Shown here: positions 1 through 10,093 of the stretch, in pieces
Layout: each line of letters begins with the position of its first letter
Position numbering within the stretch: the first letter of the stretch is position 1
Source of the DNA: Shewanella sp. NFH-SH190041
Lineage (GTDB): Bacteria > Pseudomonadota > Gammaproteobacteria > Enterobacterales > Shewanellaceae
DNA length: 64,000 bases
Assembly: GCF_024363255.1 (NCBI RefSeq)
Contig: NZ_AP026070.1
Span: forward strand, 3,844,001-3,908,000
Direction: 5' to 3'
The notes under the pieces: generated by a model
What the model saw: the letters and a program-made list of their open reading frames with translations, nothing else
The model's database searches: none
What the model was told of the DNA's origin: nothing
Program-made: the position numbers and the translations under genes

Positions 1-1241
<1,241 letters not shown>

Positions 1242-1274
1242 TTAACAGATTACCAGCACAATAAAACAGAGTAA

Positions 1275-1469
1275 TCAGGAAAAAATCACCAGCAAAACGA
1301 CTCCGGCAGTGACCAAGGCCCCGCCGATCCGGCGCAGCATATTAGGTTGGGCTCGACTGAGCTCCTGCAAGTAGGCTTGCCATTTTTCAGGGAAAATCAA
1401 TGGACCACATCCTTCAAGCAATAAAACAATCCCCAGAGCCAACATCCAGACTTCGAATGACATCGTCAT
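1275..1469 (-). CDS. DUF2065 small inner-membrane protein (YjeT-like)
   Basis: A 64-aa protein with two hydrophobic segments (about residues 5-21 and 44-63) joined by a short polar loop containing FPEKWQ, the pattern of the DUF2065/YjeT family. Its function is unknown. In many gammaproteobacteria it is the last gene of the hflK-hflC group just before purA, and here it also precedes purA. However, the gene upstream is rpsI rather than hflC, so the usual membrane-protease neighbours are absent from this side. Confidence 0.85.
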   Translation of the reverse strand: MTMSFEVWMLALGIVLLLEGCGPLIFPEKWQAYLQELSRAQPNMLRRIGGALVTAGVVLLVIFS

Positions 1470-1675
1470 ACACTCCTATTCAAGGCACTACACTAAACGA
1501 CATTTTCAACCGTCAAACAGACTGCTTTTCTATCGAAACCAACAAGCCTTTACAGCTACATTTTCGCAACAATTCGCATTACCCATAATGTCGAAATGCC
1601 GTCACAATCAAACTATCACTGCGTAGAGATAAACTCATGGGCAAATTAAAAATCTTGCGCCAAATTTCAGCCAAT

Positions 1676-1703
1676 AAAAAACCCAGCATAAGCTGGGTTT
1701 TTT
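1676..1703 (-). terminator. Intrinsic terminator of rplM-rpsI
   Basis: A perfect CCCAGC/GCTGGG stem with a 4-nt loop is flanked by six A on the left and six T on the right, so it can terminate in both directions. It lies 22 nt after the rpsI stop. Confidence 0.9.
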
Positions 1704-1724
1704 GAAATACTCGACAGCGTAAAA

Positions 1725-2117
1725 TTAACGCTTAGAGAATTGTGGCTTACGACGTGCTTTGCGCAGACCCACTTTCTTACGCTCAACCTGACGAGCATCA
1801 CGGGTAACGAAACCAGCAGCACGCAGAGAAGGACGCATAGCTTCATCCAGTTGCATCAGAGCACGGGTGATACCGTGACGGATTGCACCTGCTTGACCGG
1901 TGATACCACCGCCCTTAACAGTTACATAGATGTCCAGCTTTTCAGTCATTTCAACCAGCTCCAGTGGCTGACGAACAACCATGCGAGCGGTTTCACGACC
2001 AAAATACTGATCCAGTGGACGCTTGTTAACTACGATGTTACCACTACCTGCTTTAGCGAAAACGCGAGCAGTTGAGGTTTTGCGACGGCCAGTGCCGTAG
2101 TACTGAGTTGCAGCCAT
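1725..2117 (-). CDS. rpsI: 30S ribosomal protein S9
   Basis: S9, 130 aa, the normal family length. It begins with a typical [16 protein letters not shown] terminus and ends in the basic [14 protein letters not shown] tail that reaches the ribosomal P site. It lies 15 nt downstream of rplM in the universal L13-S9 operon and is followed by a strong intrinsic terminator. Confidence 0.99.
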   Translation of the reverse strand: MAATQYYGTGRRKTSTARVFAKAGSGNIVVNKRPLDQYFGRETARMVVRQPLELVEMTEKLDIYVTVKGGGITGQAGAIRHGITRALMQLDEAMRPSLRAAGFVTRDARQVERKKVGLRKARRKPQFSKR

Positions 2118-2132
2118 TTGCTTTATCCCGTA

Positions 2133-2564
2133 TTAGATATCAAGAACTTGAGGTTGTTGTGCGGCGTGGTTATGCTCGGTGCCAGCGTAAACTTTCAGCT
2201 TACGGAACATGGCACGGCCCAGAGGACCTTTTGGCAGCATACCCTTAACTGCTTTCTCGATGATCATTTCTGGCTTGTGAGCTTGCAGCTTTTCAAAGCT
2301 GATTTGCTTGATGCCACCTGGGAAGCCTGAGTGCGAGTAGTAAGTCTTGCCCTTGGCCTTGTTGCCAGTAACAGTTACTTTCTCAGCATTAATAACGATG
2401 ATGTAATCACCGGTATCTACGTGTGGAGTGTACTCAGCCTTGTGCTTGCCACGCAGACGCAGAGCGATTTCAGTGGCGATACGACCCAGGGTCTTGCCCT
2501 CAGCGTCAACAACATACCAGTCACGAGATACAGATTCTGGCTTAGCAGTAAAAGTAGTTTTCAT
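2133..2564 (-). CDS. rplM: 50S ribosomal protein L13
   Basis: L13, 143 aa (typically 142). It carries the family core [13 protein letters not shown], the [10 protein letters not shown] strand and the MLPKGPLGR segment. It is the first gene of the rplM-rpsI operon; in E. coli L13 represses its own mRNA, so the leader upstream may be regulatory, although no specific binding site was identified here. Confidence 0.99.
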   Translation of the reverse strand: MKTTFTAKPESVSRDWYVVDAEGKTLGRIATEIALRLRGKHKAEYTPHVDTGDYIIVINAEKVTVTGNKAKGKTYYSHSGFPGGIKQISFEKLQAHKPEMIIEKAVKGMLPKGPLGRAMFRKLKVYAGTEHNHAAQQPQVLDI

Positions 2565-2709
2565 TTAGAAAAACCCAAAGTTAAATTCTGTCTCACCTGT
2601 TATCTGCAAATGCAAATAACACGAAAATGCCGTTCCATGCCCCTTCGAGCAAAGAAGCAAGCTATACAATGTCCGTCTTATCGACGGCAGTAACGTGGGC
2701 AGGTGGCGG

Positions 2710-2738
2710 ATTATAGCCAAGACTGAGCTAAAAATCAC
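2710..2738 (-). promoter_or_regulatory. Probable rplM-rpsI promoter
   Basis: On the minus strand a perfect TATAAT lies at 2715-2710, followed by a GC-rich discriminator (CCGCC) as at stringently controlled ribosomal promoters. The -35 region 17 nt upstream is weak (GTGATT). About 145 nt of leader separate it from the rplM start. Confidence 0.55.
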
Positions 2739-2807
2739 CTGTTTTTTTAGGGCGAGTTAACCCTCAGCCCATGTAATGCATACGCTGTCTTTACTTGGAA
2801 CAAAGCC

Positions 2808-2869
2808 GAAGAAAAATAAGACATTGAAGCATTTTTCTTCGCCCCGGATCGGTACGGCAGGGATCCGGG
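2808..2869 (-). terminator. Two consecutive inverted repeats downstream of zapE
   Basis: Two perfect inverted repeats follow the zapE stop: CCCGGATC/GATCCGGG (2843-2850 with 2862-2869) and GAAGAAAAAT/ATTTTTCTTC (2808-2817 with 2831-2840). Neither ends in a classical T tract, though the second hairpin is very A/T-rich. They probably end or protect the zapE transcript before the rplM promoter. Confidence 0.4.
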
Positions 2870-2887
2870 AGGGCGCAGTCTAGCGAT

Positions 2888-4075
2888 TTATGGCAAATGT
2901 TCAAGTGCCAAATAGTCATGGGATTGCATCTCGGTAAGCCGAGAGCGGCAACGGCGGAACTCAAATGACAGTTGTCCTGTGGTGTAAATCTGCGCCAACG
3001 GCACTTGAGCAGACATAATTAGCTTCACATGCCGCTCATAAAATTCGTCCACCAATGCCAGAAAACGCCGGGCAATATCATCGCCGGTTGATTGCGCCCC
3101 CATCTGCTCCACCCCGCTGAGTAAAACCGTATGGTACTGCCGCGCCAATGCCATGTAATCCCGCTGGCTGCGAGGCCCATCACACAGCGCACGAAACGTT
3201 ACCAGCAACACGCCATTTGCCTGCCTGCGTACCGGTAAGCGCCGGCCATCAATAGTGAGCGCTGATGCGCTTACGCCCTGTATCGCCTCGGTAGATTCGG
3301 CTTGTTCAGTCGCATCAGGGAAAGACTGGGTGTCCGGCACCAGACAAGTGAAATAATGCAACAGATTCGCGTCAGCCTGCTTATCGAGGGGATAGTGATA
3401 AATTTCAGCCTGTTGCAATGTTCGCAGCCGATAATCCACCCCAGAGTCGACATTTAATACCCGACAATGTTGCTTAATCAACGCTATCGCGGGCAGAAAT
3501 CTGGCCCGCTGCAACCCATTACGATACAGCTCATCTGGCACAATATTGGAGGTAGCCACCAGCACTACGCCATGCTCAAACAACGCCTCGAATAACGTGC
3601 CCAGCAACATGGCATCGGTAATATCCGCGACAAAAAACTCATCAAAACAGATAATCTGATATTGTTCGGCCATCTGTTTTGCTATTACCTCTAATGGATC
3701 TTGCTGACCTTTGAGCCGGTCCAACTCACGATGCACACGAAGCATAAAATGATGGAAGTGCTCGCGTAATTTCCCCGCCAACGGCAACGCCTCATAAAAT
3801 GCATCCATTAAGTAAGTCTTGCCCCGGCCAACCCCGCCCCAGAGATACAACCCCTGCATAGGTGGAAGTTTCACAAGCCCTAGCTGTTGCTTCAATTTGA
3901 ACCAATGTCCCCCTGAGGCGGATTGTGCAGTCAGTAGATCATCATAAACCTGCTGCAACGCCAAAACGGCCTGCTCTTGCGCGGGATCATAGCTAAAGTC
4001 ATCCCGCTGTAAATCTGTTTGATACTGCTGCCAGGGAGTTAATCGATCCACTTGAATTCCTGTAATATTGTCCAT
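2888..4075 (-). CDS. zapE: Cell division protein ZapE (AFG1-like ATPase)
   Basis: A 395-aa AFG1/LACE1-family P-loop ATPase. The Walker A motif GGVGRGKT is at about residues 80-87 and the Walker B segment IICFDEF at about 141-147, followed by the TSN sensor-like motif. In E. coli ZapE binds FtsZ and acts at the division ring under low oxygen. The gene is slightly longer than the roughly 375-aa E. coli protein. It is divergent from zapG with a 72-nt gap that must hold both promoters, a conserved gammaproteobacterial arrangement. Confidence 0.93.
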   Translation of the reverse strand: MDNITGIQVDRLTPWQQYQTDLQRDDFSYDPAQEQAVLALQQVYDDLLTAQSASGGHWFKLKQQLGLVKLPPMQGLYLWGGVGRGKTYLMDAFYEALPLAGKLREHFHHFMLRVHRELDRLKGQQDPLEVIAKQMAEQYQIICFDEFFVADITDAMLLGTLFEALFEHGVVLVATSNIVPDELYRNGLQRARFLPAIALIKQHCRVLNVDSGVDYRLRTLQQAEIYHYPLDKQADANLLHYFTCLVPDTQSFPDATEQAESTEAIQGVSASALTIDGRRLPVRRQANGVLLVTFRALCDGPRSQRDYMALARQYHTVLLSGVEQMGAQSTGDDIARRFLALVDEFYERHVKLIMSAQVPLAQIYTTGQLSFEFRRCRSRLTEMQSHDYLALEHLP

Positions 4076-4147
4076 ATATGAGTCAATAAAATACTATCAT
4101 GCCAATACCGCTGAAAAACAGCGAACAGGATAGCAACAGGAGTATGT

Positions 4148-4492
4148 ATGGATTGGACACTGACACTGGCCGCTTTTATTATCGGTCTCGTACTGGGTTA
4201 TGTGCTGCACAGTCTGATTTCCCGCAATAGTGGCGAAAAAGTCAACGCGAAAGTGATCGAGCAGGCACAGATGGAAATGAGCCAGTACAGGCAGGAGGTG
4301 ACAGATCAGTACGCCGGCCATCTGCAGCAACTGAGCCAATTAACCGAGCAGCTAAACCGGGTAAACCAGAGTTGGAATGATACTGCTAATACGCTACAAC
4401 TCGACGGTAAACTGCCGCCACTGGCACAATTACAACGCAGCAATGCCACCCCCAATAACGCGGATAACAGCGGAGACAAAATCGAAAAATAA
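4148..4492 (+). CDS. zapG: ZapG/YhcB (DUF1043) inner-membrane protein
   Basis: A 114-aa protein with one N-terminal membrane helix (about residues 5-24, LTLAAFIIGLVLGYVLHSLI) followed by a long polar, probably coiled-coil cytoplasmic part rich in Gln and Glu. This is the DUF1043/YhcB architecture; the E. coli protein connects division and envelope synthesis. The position between zapE and degQ is the conserved one. The C-terminal about 25 residues look disordered. Confidence 0.88.
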   Translation: MDWTLTLAAFIIGLVLGYVLHSLISRNSGEKVNAKVIEQAQMEMSQYRQEVTDQYAGHLQQLSQLTEQLNRVNQSWNDTANTLQLDGKLPPLAQLQRSNATPNNADNSGDKIEK

Positions 4493-4668
4493 CCTCAATC
4501 TACTGATTGACACACAAAGTTACGATTTTCAGCGGTTAACAGGGAAACTCCCACCGCAGCCGCCAGTCAAAAGAGCCAAAGGATCCGTTCAGTACCGGCA
4601 AACGCAACTGCCGGTCACACTGACAGCTTCAACTGCATATTGACCCCTATTGAAGGAGCCATATATCG

Positions 4669-6024
4669 ATGAAAATGAAAATCTCTGTACTCTCAGCCGC
4701 CATTCTCAGCGCGGGGCTGACCTTAATGCCGATGACCGCCAGTGCCGCCCTACCGATGGCGGCTAACAGCCAGCAACTACCAAGCTTAGCGCCCATGCTT
4801 GAGCGCACGACCCCCGCTGTCGTCTCAGTCGCAGTTTCTGGCACCCATGTTTCCAAACAGCGGGTGCCGGATATGTTCCGCTACTTCTTCGGCCCGAATG
4901 CGCCGCGGGAACAAGTGCGTGAACGACCATTTAGAGGGCTGGGCTCAGGCGTGATTATTGATGCTGATAAAGGCTATATCGTTACCAATAATCATGTAAT
5001 TGATAATGCAGATGAAATCCTAATTGGGCTACATGACGGCCGTGAATTCACCGCCAAACTGGTGGGACGGGATGCTGACTCAGATATCGCACTGCTGCAA
5101 ATCAAAGCCGATAATTTAACGGAAATAAAACCTGCTGACTCAGATCAATTACGGGTTGGTGATTTTGCCGTCGCCATCGGTAACCCCTTCGGCTTGGGAC
5201 AAACAGTCACCTCAGGGATTGTCTCCGCACTGGGTCGCAGTGGACTGGGTATTGAGATGCTAGAAAACTTTATTCAGACCGATGCGGCCATTAACTCGGG
5301 TAATTCTGGCGGCGCTTTGGTAAACCTCAATGGGGAACTTATCGGTATCAACACTGCGATCGTGGCTCCCGGCGGCGGTAATGTCGGCATTGGCTTTGCC
5401 ATTCCCGCCAATATGATGCACAACTTGGTTGAACAGATATTAGAGCACGGGGAAGTGCGCCGCGGCGTACTGGGGATTGCCGGGCGAGATCTGGATAGCA
5501 AACTGGCCAAAGCTTTTGGGCTGGATACCCAACATGGCACCTTTGTGGTAGAGGTCATGCCGGACAGTGCAGCAGATAAAGCCGGGATCAAAGCCGGAGA
5601 TATTTTGACCAGCATCAATGGCAAAAAACTGAAAACCTTTGCCGAGTTGCGGGCTAAAATCGCCACCTTAGGCGCGGGAGCCAAAGTGAAATTAGGCCTA
5701 ATCCGCGATGGTGATAAAGAAACGGTTAAAGTCACCTTGGGCGAAGCGGCCAATACCAAGACGGCAGCGGCTGGCGAAGTGCACCCTATGCTGCAAGGCG
5801 CAACTCTGGAGAACAGCCCCAAAGGAGTGGCGATCACCGCAGTCACCCAAGGCTCACCAGCAGCCATGAGTGGTTTTGAAAAAGGCGATATTATTATTGG
5901 CGTCAACCGTACCAAGGTTTCAGATCTTAAGTCTCTGAGACAATTACTGAAAGACAATGACAATGCCACCGCACTAAAAGTGCTGCGTGACAACATCGTG
6001 CTGTATCAAATCTTGCAGGGCTAA
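4669..6024 (+). CDS. degQ: Periplasmic serine endoprotease DegQ (Do/HtrA family)
   Basis: Degrades or holds misfolded periplasmic proteins. The 451-aa product has a signal peptide (residues 1-26, ending TASA), a trypsin-like domain with a complete triad (His109 in NNHVI, Asp139 in SDIALL, Ser213 in GNSGGAL), and two PDZ domains (about 260-350 and 365-450). The length fits DegQ rather than the longer DegP. A second in-frame ATG at 4675 is possible; the first is kept because AAGGAG lies at 4653-4658. It forms a pair with degS 107 nt downstream, as in most gammaproteobacteria. Confidence 0.95.
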   Translation: MKMKISVLSAAILSAGLTLMPMTASAALPMAANSQQLPSLAPMLERTTPAVVSVAVSGTHVSKQRVPDMFRYFFGPNAPREQVRERPFRGLGSGVIIDADKGYIVTNNHVIDNADEILIGLHDGREFTAKLVGRDADSDIALLQIKADNLTEIKPADSDQLRVGDFAVAIGNPFGLGQTVTSGIVSALGRSGLGIEMLENFIQTDAAINSGNSGGALVNLNGELIGINTAIVAPGGGNVGIGFAIPANMMHNLVEQILEHGEVRRGVLGIAGRDLDSKLAKAFGLDTQHGTFVVEVMPDSAADKAGIKAGDILTSINGKKLKTFAELRAKIATLGAGAKVKLGLIRDGDKETVKVTLGEAANTKTAAAGEVHPMLQGATLENSPKGVAITAVTQGSPAAMSGFEKGDIIIGVNRTKVSDLKSLRQLLKDNDNATALKVLRDNIVLYQILQG

Positions 6025-6131
6025 GTCCATCATCTCGCACTGAAAAGAGTCAATCGGGGGCCCATGCCCCCGATGTTTCTTCAGGGCAAACATGTTAATC
6101 TAGCCGCACTTTTTTCCATCAAGTCCATTAC

Positions 6132-7214
6132 ATGACCCTCAAAGACACGCTCATCTATCTGGGCAAGGCGACCTTTTTCGGCCTTTTTATGGCTACCGTC
6201 TTTCTGCTGGCCAGCCATATGCTCAATGGCGGTAATGCCATCAATAGTCTGTTGCAGGTGCGTGGACCGGAACATGTTGAACTATCTTTTGCCAGTGCGG
6301 TGCGCCGCGCAGCTCCTGCTGTGGTCAATATTTACAGCATCAATATCGACCGCCAACAGCCACTGAGCGCAGGCTCTCTGCAAGGGCTGGGCTCCGGGGT
6401 GTTGATGAGTAAAGAGGGTTATATCCTCACCAACTACCATGTAATTAAAAAAGCCGACGAGATTATTGTTGCGCTGCAAGATGGCCGCCAGTTTGTTTCC
6501 GAGGTTGTTGGCTCTGATCCAGAAACCGATCTGGCAGTGATCAAAATTGAAGGGGACAACCTGCCCGTCGTGCCACTCAACCTGAATATCCCCCCTCAAG
6601 TTGGCGATGTGGTGTTGGCTATCGGGAACCCCTATAACCTAGGGCAAACCATCACCCAAGGTATTATCAGTGCCACCGGCCGCAATGGTCTTTCCAGTGG
6701 CTTTCAGGATTTTTTGCAAACCGATGCCGCCATTAATGCCGGAAACTCCGGCGGCGCCTTGATTGATACCAGTGGCTCCCTTATCGGCATCAATACCGCT
6801 GCATTTCAAATCAGCGGTGAAGGTGGCAACCACGGTATCAACTTTGCCATTCCCATCAAGTTGGCTTATAGCATTATGGGCAAACTGATTAAAGATGGCC
6901 GGGTGATCCGTGGGGCATTGGGTATGACAGGGCAACCATTAGATCCTGCCCGGGCGCAAATCCTGAATATGCCGGATCGCAGCGGAGTATTGGTGATGAA
7001 AGTCGACAAAGGCAGCCCCGCTGCTCAGGCCGATTTACACCCTAACGACATCATCGTCTCCTTTAATGGCGAGAAAGTGGTTAGCGCCGAAATGCTGATG
7101 GACCGCATTGCAGAAACCAAACCCGGCACCCGTATCGACCTGACCGTATTCCGGGGCGGGAATTTAGTGACCTTGCCTGTGACCATAGGTGAAAAACGGG
7201 TGAACTATAACTGA
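6132..7214 (+). CDS. degS: Site-1 protease DegS, sigma-E stress sensor
   Basis: Membrane-anchored HtrA protease that cleaves RseA when misfolded outer-membrane proteins bind its PDZ domain, releasing sigma-E. The 360-aa product has one N-terminal anchor (about residues 12-30), a trypsin fold with triad His103 (NYHVI), Asp133 (TDLAVI) and Ser206 (GNSGGAL), and a single C-terminal PDZ domain. A single PDZ and an uncleaved anchor distinguish it from DegQ. It ends with a strong terminator. Confidence 0.95.
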   Translation: MTLKDTLIYLGKATFFGLFMATVFLLASHMLNGGNAINSLLQVRGPEHVELSFASAVRRAAPAVVNIYSINIDRQQPLSAGSLQGLGSGVLMSKEGYILTNYHVIKKADEIIVALQDGRQFVSEVVGSDPETDLAVIKIEGDNLPVVPLNLNIPPQVGDVVLAIGNPYNLGQTITQGIISATGRNGLSSGFQDFLQTDAAINAGNSGGALIDTSGSLIGINTAAFQISGEGGNHGINFAIPIKLAYSIMGKLIKDGRVIRGALGMTGQPLDPARAQILNMPDRSGVLVMKVDKGSPAAQADLHPNDIIVSFNGEKVVSAEMLMDRIAETKPGTRIDLTVFRGGNLVTLPVTIGEKRVNYN

Positions 7215-7242
7215 TAGCTCACCGCCGCTATCACAGTACGAA

Positions 7243-7273
7243 AAAACAGGGTGCCTATGGCTCCCTGTTTTAT
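7243..7273 (+). terminator. Terminator after degS
   Basis: AAAACAGGG/CCCTGTTTT stem with an 11-nt loop followed by ATT, 28 nt after the degS stop. It works in either orientation. Confidence 0.8.
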
Positions 7274-7655
7274 TGTTAGCGCCTAATCTTGCTGGCAATA
7301 GACCGCCAGCGACAAGGCCATCCCAACTGCACAACCTCGGTGCAGCCGCATCACAATGCAGCATATCCTGCTACCAAAGCGATAACCACGCCCATAAAAC
7401 AGCACACTTAAGTGGTAGATCGCCACAGAGCAGCATTATCAGTCTAGCGTCTGACGCCCTCCTAATAACTTCATACACAACACGCAGTTACTCAAACAGC
7501 AACCGACAACCGCCCCCTCTTTTGGGGCTTATCACCCACAGCCCACCCGCGCTGGCATATAACTGGCAAAACAACCAATACTGCCTGGATTGTCCGGGAC
7601 GGCTTCTGTCTTCGGCAGGGATAAGAATCAGGAAAGATCATTATCAGGGGGATAT
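7274..7655 (+). other. Non-coding stretch upstream of the TorF-like gene
   Basis: About 380 nt without a convincing gene. It contains a GCCCC/GGGGC hairpin near 7512-7529 and a -24/-12-like element near 7553. Reading frames across it are proline-rich and have no family resemblance. Confidence 0.5.
7553..7568 (+). promoter_or_regulatory. Candidate sigma-54 (-24/-12) promoter
   Basis: TGGCATATAACTGGCA has GG and GC exactly 10 nt apart, the spacing of sigma-54 promoters, but the -12 half is TGGC instead of TTGC. It lies about 85 nt before the TorF-like start. No enhancer site was identified, so this is tentative. Confidence 0.3.
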
Positions 7656-8357
7656 ATGAACCATCTTACACGTCACACCATTTTGGCCAGCCTGAGCGCG
7701 GCGATGCTATCAGTCAGCCAACCCAGCCAAGCCGATGTCTCTGGCAATCTTGGCATTACATCCAATTATCTCTGGCGCGGAGTCAGCCAAACCCAAGATA
7801 AGGCCGCAGTTCAAGGCGGGCTTGATTACAGCCACCAAAGCGGCTTTTATGTCGGCAGTTGGGCTTCTAATGTCGACTTTAATGATGGCACCAGTTATGA
7901 ACTGGATCTGTATGCCGGTTTCAGCACTGACTTAGGGCAGGGTATCAGTATTGATGCCGGCTACCTCTATTACGGCTATCCCGATGCCGATGGCAGTATC
8001 AGTTTTGGGGAGCTTTACGGCGTGATCACCTGGCGCTGGCTAACACTGGGTTATGCCGGATTTATTCATGCTGGAGACGATGTTGCTGCAACAGGACTGG
8101 ATGATAAAGACTACCGCTACCTGACCGCAGATATTGATATACCTTTATCGGATACCCTGTCATTGGCACTGCATTACGGCCATAACAGTGGCGATGTAAT
8201 TCAATCTTGGTTCGGGGAGCAAAATTACAGTGACTATCATCTGGCACTGACCGCTGCCACCAAGATGGGCGATGTCAGCTTTATGCTGGCAGACACCAAC
8301 CTTAGTGGCGATGACACCAAAGTGGTGTTGGGATACAGCTTCAGCTTTGATCTTTAA
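7656..8357 (+). CDS. TorF-family putative outer-membrane porin
   Basis: A 233-aa protein with a signal peptide ending near SQPSQA and an immediate VSGNLGITSNYLWRGVSQT block. That block is the hallmark of the TIGR02001/TorF family of small outer-membrane beta-barrels. The rest alternates short amphipathic strands and ends in an aromatic-hydrophobic C terminus (GYSFSFDL) suited to BAM recognition. The start at 7656 is preferred over upstream in-frame codons because GGGGG lies 6-10 nt before it and the signal peptide starts there. The substrate is unknown. It stands alone, convergent with rimK. Confidence 0.8.
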   Translation: MNHLTRHTILASLSAAMLSVSQPSQADVSGNLGITSNYLWRGVSQTQDKAAVQGGLDYSHQSGFYVGSWASNVDFNDGTSYELDLYAGFSTDLGQGISIDAGYLYYGYPDADGSISFGELYGVITWRWLTLGYAGFIHAGDDVAATGLDDKDYRYLTADIDIPLSDTLSLALHYGHNSGDVIQSWFGEQNYSDYHLALTAATKMGDVSFMLADTNLSGDDTKVVLGYSFSFDL

Positions 8358-8441
8358 GCTCGGCCTTTACCACGGTGAATTTGATGCTTAGTTCACACGC
8401 CCCCGACACGCCTTATAAGACAAGTCGGGGGAAGTGCCAAG

Positions 8442-9347
8442 TTAAGCAATCACATGGCGTTTGCCTTTGCGGGCGGCCACGGCTTTTTCCACATGTTCAA
8501 CAATGCGATCCGCCACATCAATATCTGTGGTTTTCTCTATGCCTTCCAGTCCTGGCGTTGAGTTAACCTCCAGTACCAAAGGTCCGCGGGAAGAACGCAG
8601 AATATCCACCCCTGCAATCCCTAACCCCATCGCTTTTACCGCCGCCACTGCTGTGCGGCGCTCTTCTGGGGTGATCTTGATTTTCTGAGCCGTGCCCCCC
8701 AGGTGCAGATTAGAACGAAAGTCCCCTTCTGGCCCCTGACGACACATGGCGGCAATCACCTTATCACCCACCACAAAACAACGAATATCACTGCCATTCG
8801 CTTCTTTAATGTATTCCTGCACCATGATGTTGGCCTTTAAGCCGAAAAAGGCCTCAATAACACTTTCCGCTGCAGTTTTGGTCTCCGCCAGTACCACACC
8901 AATCCCCTGGGTGCCTTCCAGTAACTTAATCACCAGCGGGGCACCGCCCACCATATTAATCAGATCAGGAATATCATTGGGTTTACTGGCAAATCCGGTG
9001 ATCGGCATCCCGACCCCCTGACGGGACAGTAATTGTAATGCCCGTAATTTGTCCCGGGAGCGGGAAATCGCAATGGACTCGTTGGCAGCATAAACCCCCA
9101 TCATTTCAAACTGGCGCACCAAAGCGCAGCCATAGAAGGTGATTTTGGCGTGAATGCGGGGAATGATGGCATCAATATGGCCGATATCAGCCCCTTCAAA
9201 GTGAATGGATGGCTTTACCGAGTTGATGTTCATATAGCAGTTAAGGGCGTTAATCACGACCGCCTCATGCCCCCGACGCTCACAAGCCTCCACCAAACGG
9301 CGAGTAGAATAGAGTTCAGGGTACTGCGACAGGATACCAATTTTCAT
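8442..9347 (-). CDS. rimK: Ribosomal protein S6--L-glutamate ligase RimK
   Basis: ATP-grasp enzyme, 301 aa, that adds glutamates to the C terminus of S6 and can make poly-glutamate. It shows [18 protein letters not shown] at the N terminus, the [17 protein letters not shown] nucleotide-binding segment, and the metal-binding [14 protein letters not shown] motif near the C terminus. The frame stays open upstream to a TTG at 9482, but the canonical N terminus starts at 9347. A DUF1704 metallopeptidase is encoded divergently nearby. Confidence 0.93.
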   Translation of the reverse strand: MKIGILSQYPELYSTRRLVEACERRGHEAVVINALNCYMNINSVKPSIHFEGADIGHIDAIIPRIHAKITFYGCALVRQFEMMGVYAANESIAISRSRDKLRALQLLSRQGVGMPITGFASKPNDIPDLINMVGGAPLVIKLLEGTQGIGVVLAETKTAAESVIEAFFGLKANIMVQEYIKEANGSDIRCFVVGDKVIAAMCRQGPEGDFRSNLHLGGTAQKIKITPEERRTAVAAVKAMGLGIAGVDILRSSRGPLVLEVNSTPGLEGIEKTTDIDVADRIVEHVEKAVAARKGKRHVIA

Positions 9348-9772
9348 GGCAATAATGCTCAATAAGAAATGATCAAACCACGGCAGTGCATCCGGCACGC
9401 CGTGCCCCGTCCACCCCGGTTCCTCCTCGCCATACCGGCCAGACTGGCGCGGACACACCGAGTAGAAAATCGAGGTAAACAATTGTCGTTTATGATGATT
9501 TTCTCAACAGCTTGGGTGAAATAGCTCATCCTGAAAATCTCACACAACCTAACTACCTTGGCGCAATCGAGTACGTATCTCAAGGGGAAAAAGCAGGTCA
9601 CTAGTGCATTATTGTGAACAATCTCAAGGATTGTAAAAGAAAGCCCGGCCGGAAAAATTTTTTGCTTTTCTCCATTCGGGTTTTTCGTTAGAAATTTGCC
9701 ATGTACAGGGGCGGCGGGGTACAACAGTATTGCCCTGCGCCGGAGATAATATTGGTTTCAGGAGCCATCCAC
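9348..9772. other. Divergent intergenic region rimK / PA3496-like gene
   Basis: About 425 nt. The part next to rimK (9380-9475) is GC-rich and open in the rimK frame but shows no recognisable protein. The remainder is AT-rich and should contain both promoters. No terminator or repeat was found. Confidence 0.4.
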
Positions 9773-9943
9773 ATGACTCGGATTGTTGAAGCACTTCCAG
9801 ATGAGCATGAAATTGATGAACTGACTAACCCTAAGGGCAGTCAGGCAGCCACTAACCTGCAGCAAAAACGCGCCGTCAAGCGCCGACTTGATGACTACTT
9901 TGAGCAGATGCAGCTGCGAAAAGCACTGGGGTTAGACGACTAA
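9773..9943 (+). CDS. PA3496-like small protein
   Basis: A 56-aa highly charged protein. Its C-terminal half (KRAVKRRLDDYFEQMQLRKAL) resembles the RRxIExxxExxxLRxxL core of the PA3496 family, described as putative envelope-integrity proteins. There is no signal peptide or membrane helix. The start is placed at 9773 because GGAG at 9761-9764 precedes it and the upstream in-frame residues look non-coding. The assignment rests on a short motif remembered from the family. Confidence 0.6.
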   Translation: MTRIVEALPDEHEIDELTNPKGSQAATNLQQKRAVKRRLDDYFEQMQLRKALGLDD

Positions 9944-9968
9944 GCTCGCCCCGCCCCACCCTCAGCCA

Positions 9969-9987
9969 AGGCCGGATTATCCGGCCT
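9969..9987 (+). terminator. Hairpin after PA3496-like gene
   Basis: AGGCCGGAT/ATCCGGCCT almost perfect palindrome, 26 nt after the stop. No T tract follows, so it may stabilise RNA rather than terminate. Confidence 0.4.
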
Positions 9988-10093
9988 GAATTGTTCCTCA
10001 ATCTGTTGATATACAGCGCAATAAAACCAGTATGCTCGGCCTAAAAAGCGTGCTATAACCAAGCCGGTTACCACTTTCGTTGCAGGATGCACC

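Noticed and set aside
5274..5996. 240-codon minus-strand open frame opposite degQ
   Set aside because: Antisense shadow; no start signal or protein resemblance.
9359..9724. 121-codon minus-strand open frame upstream of rimK
   Set aside because: No recognisable domain, poor composition, and it overlaps promoter DNA.
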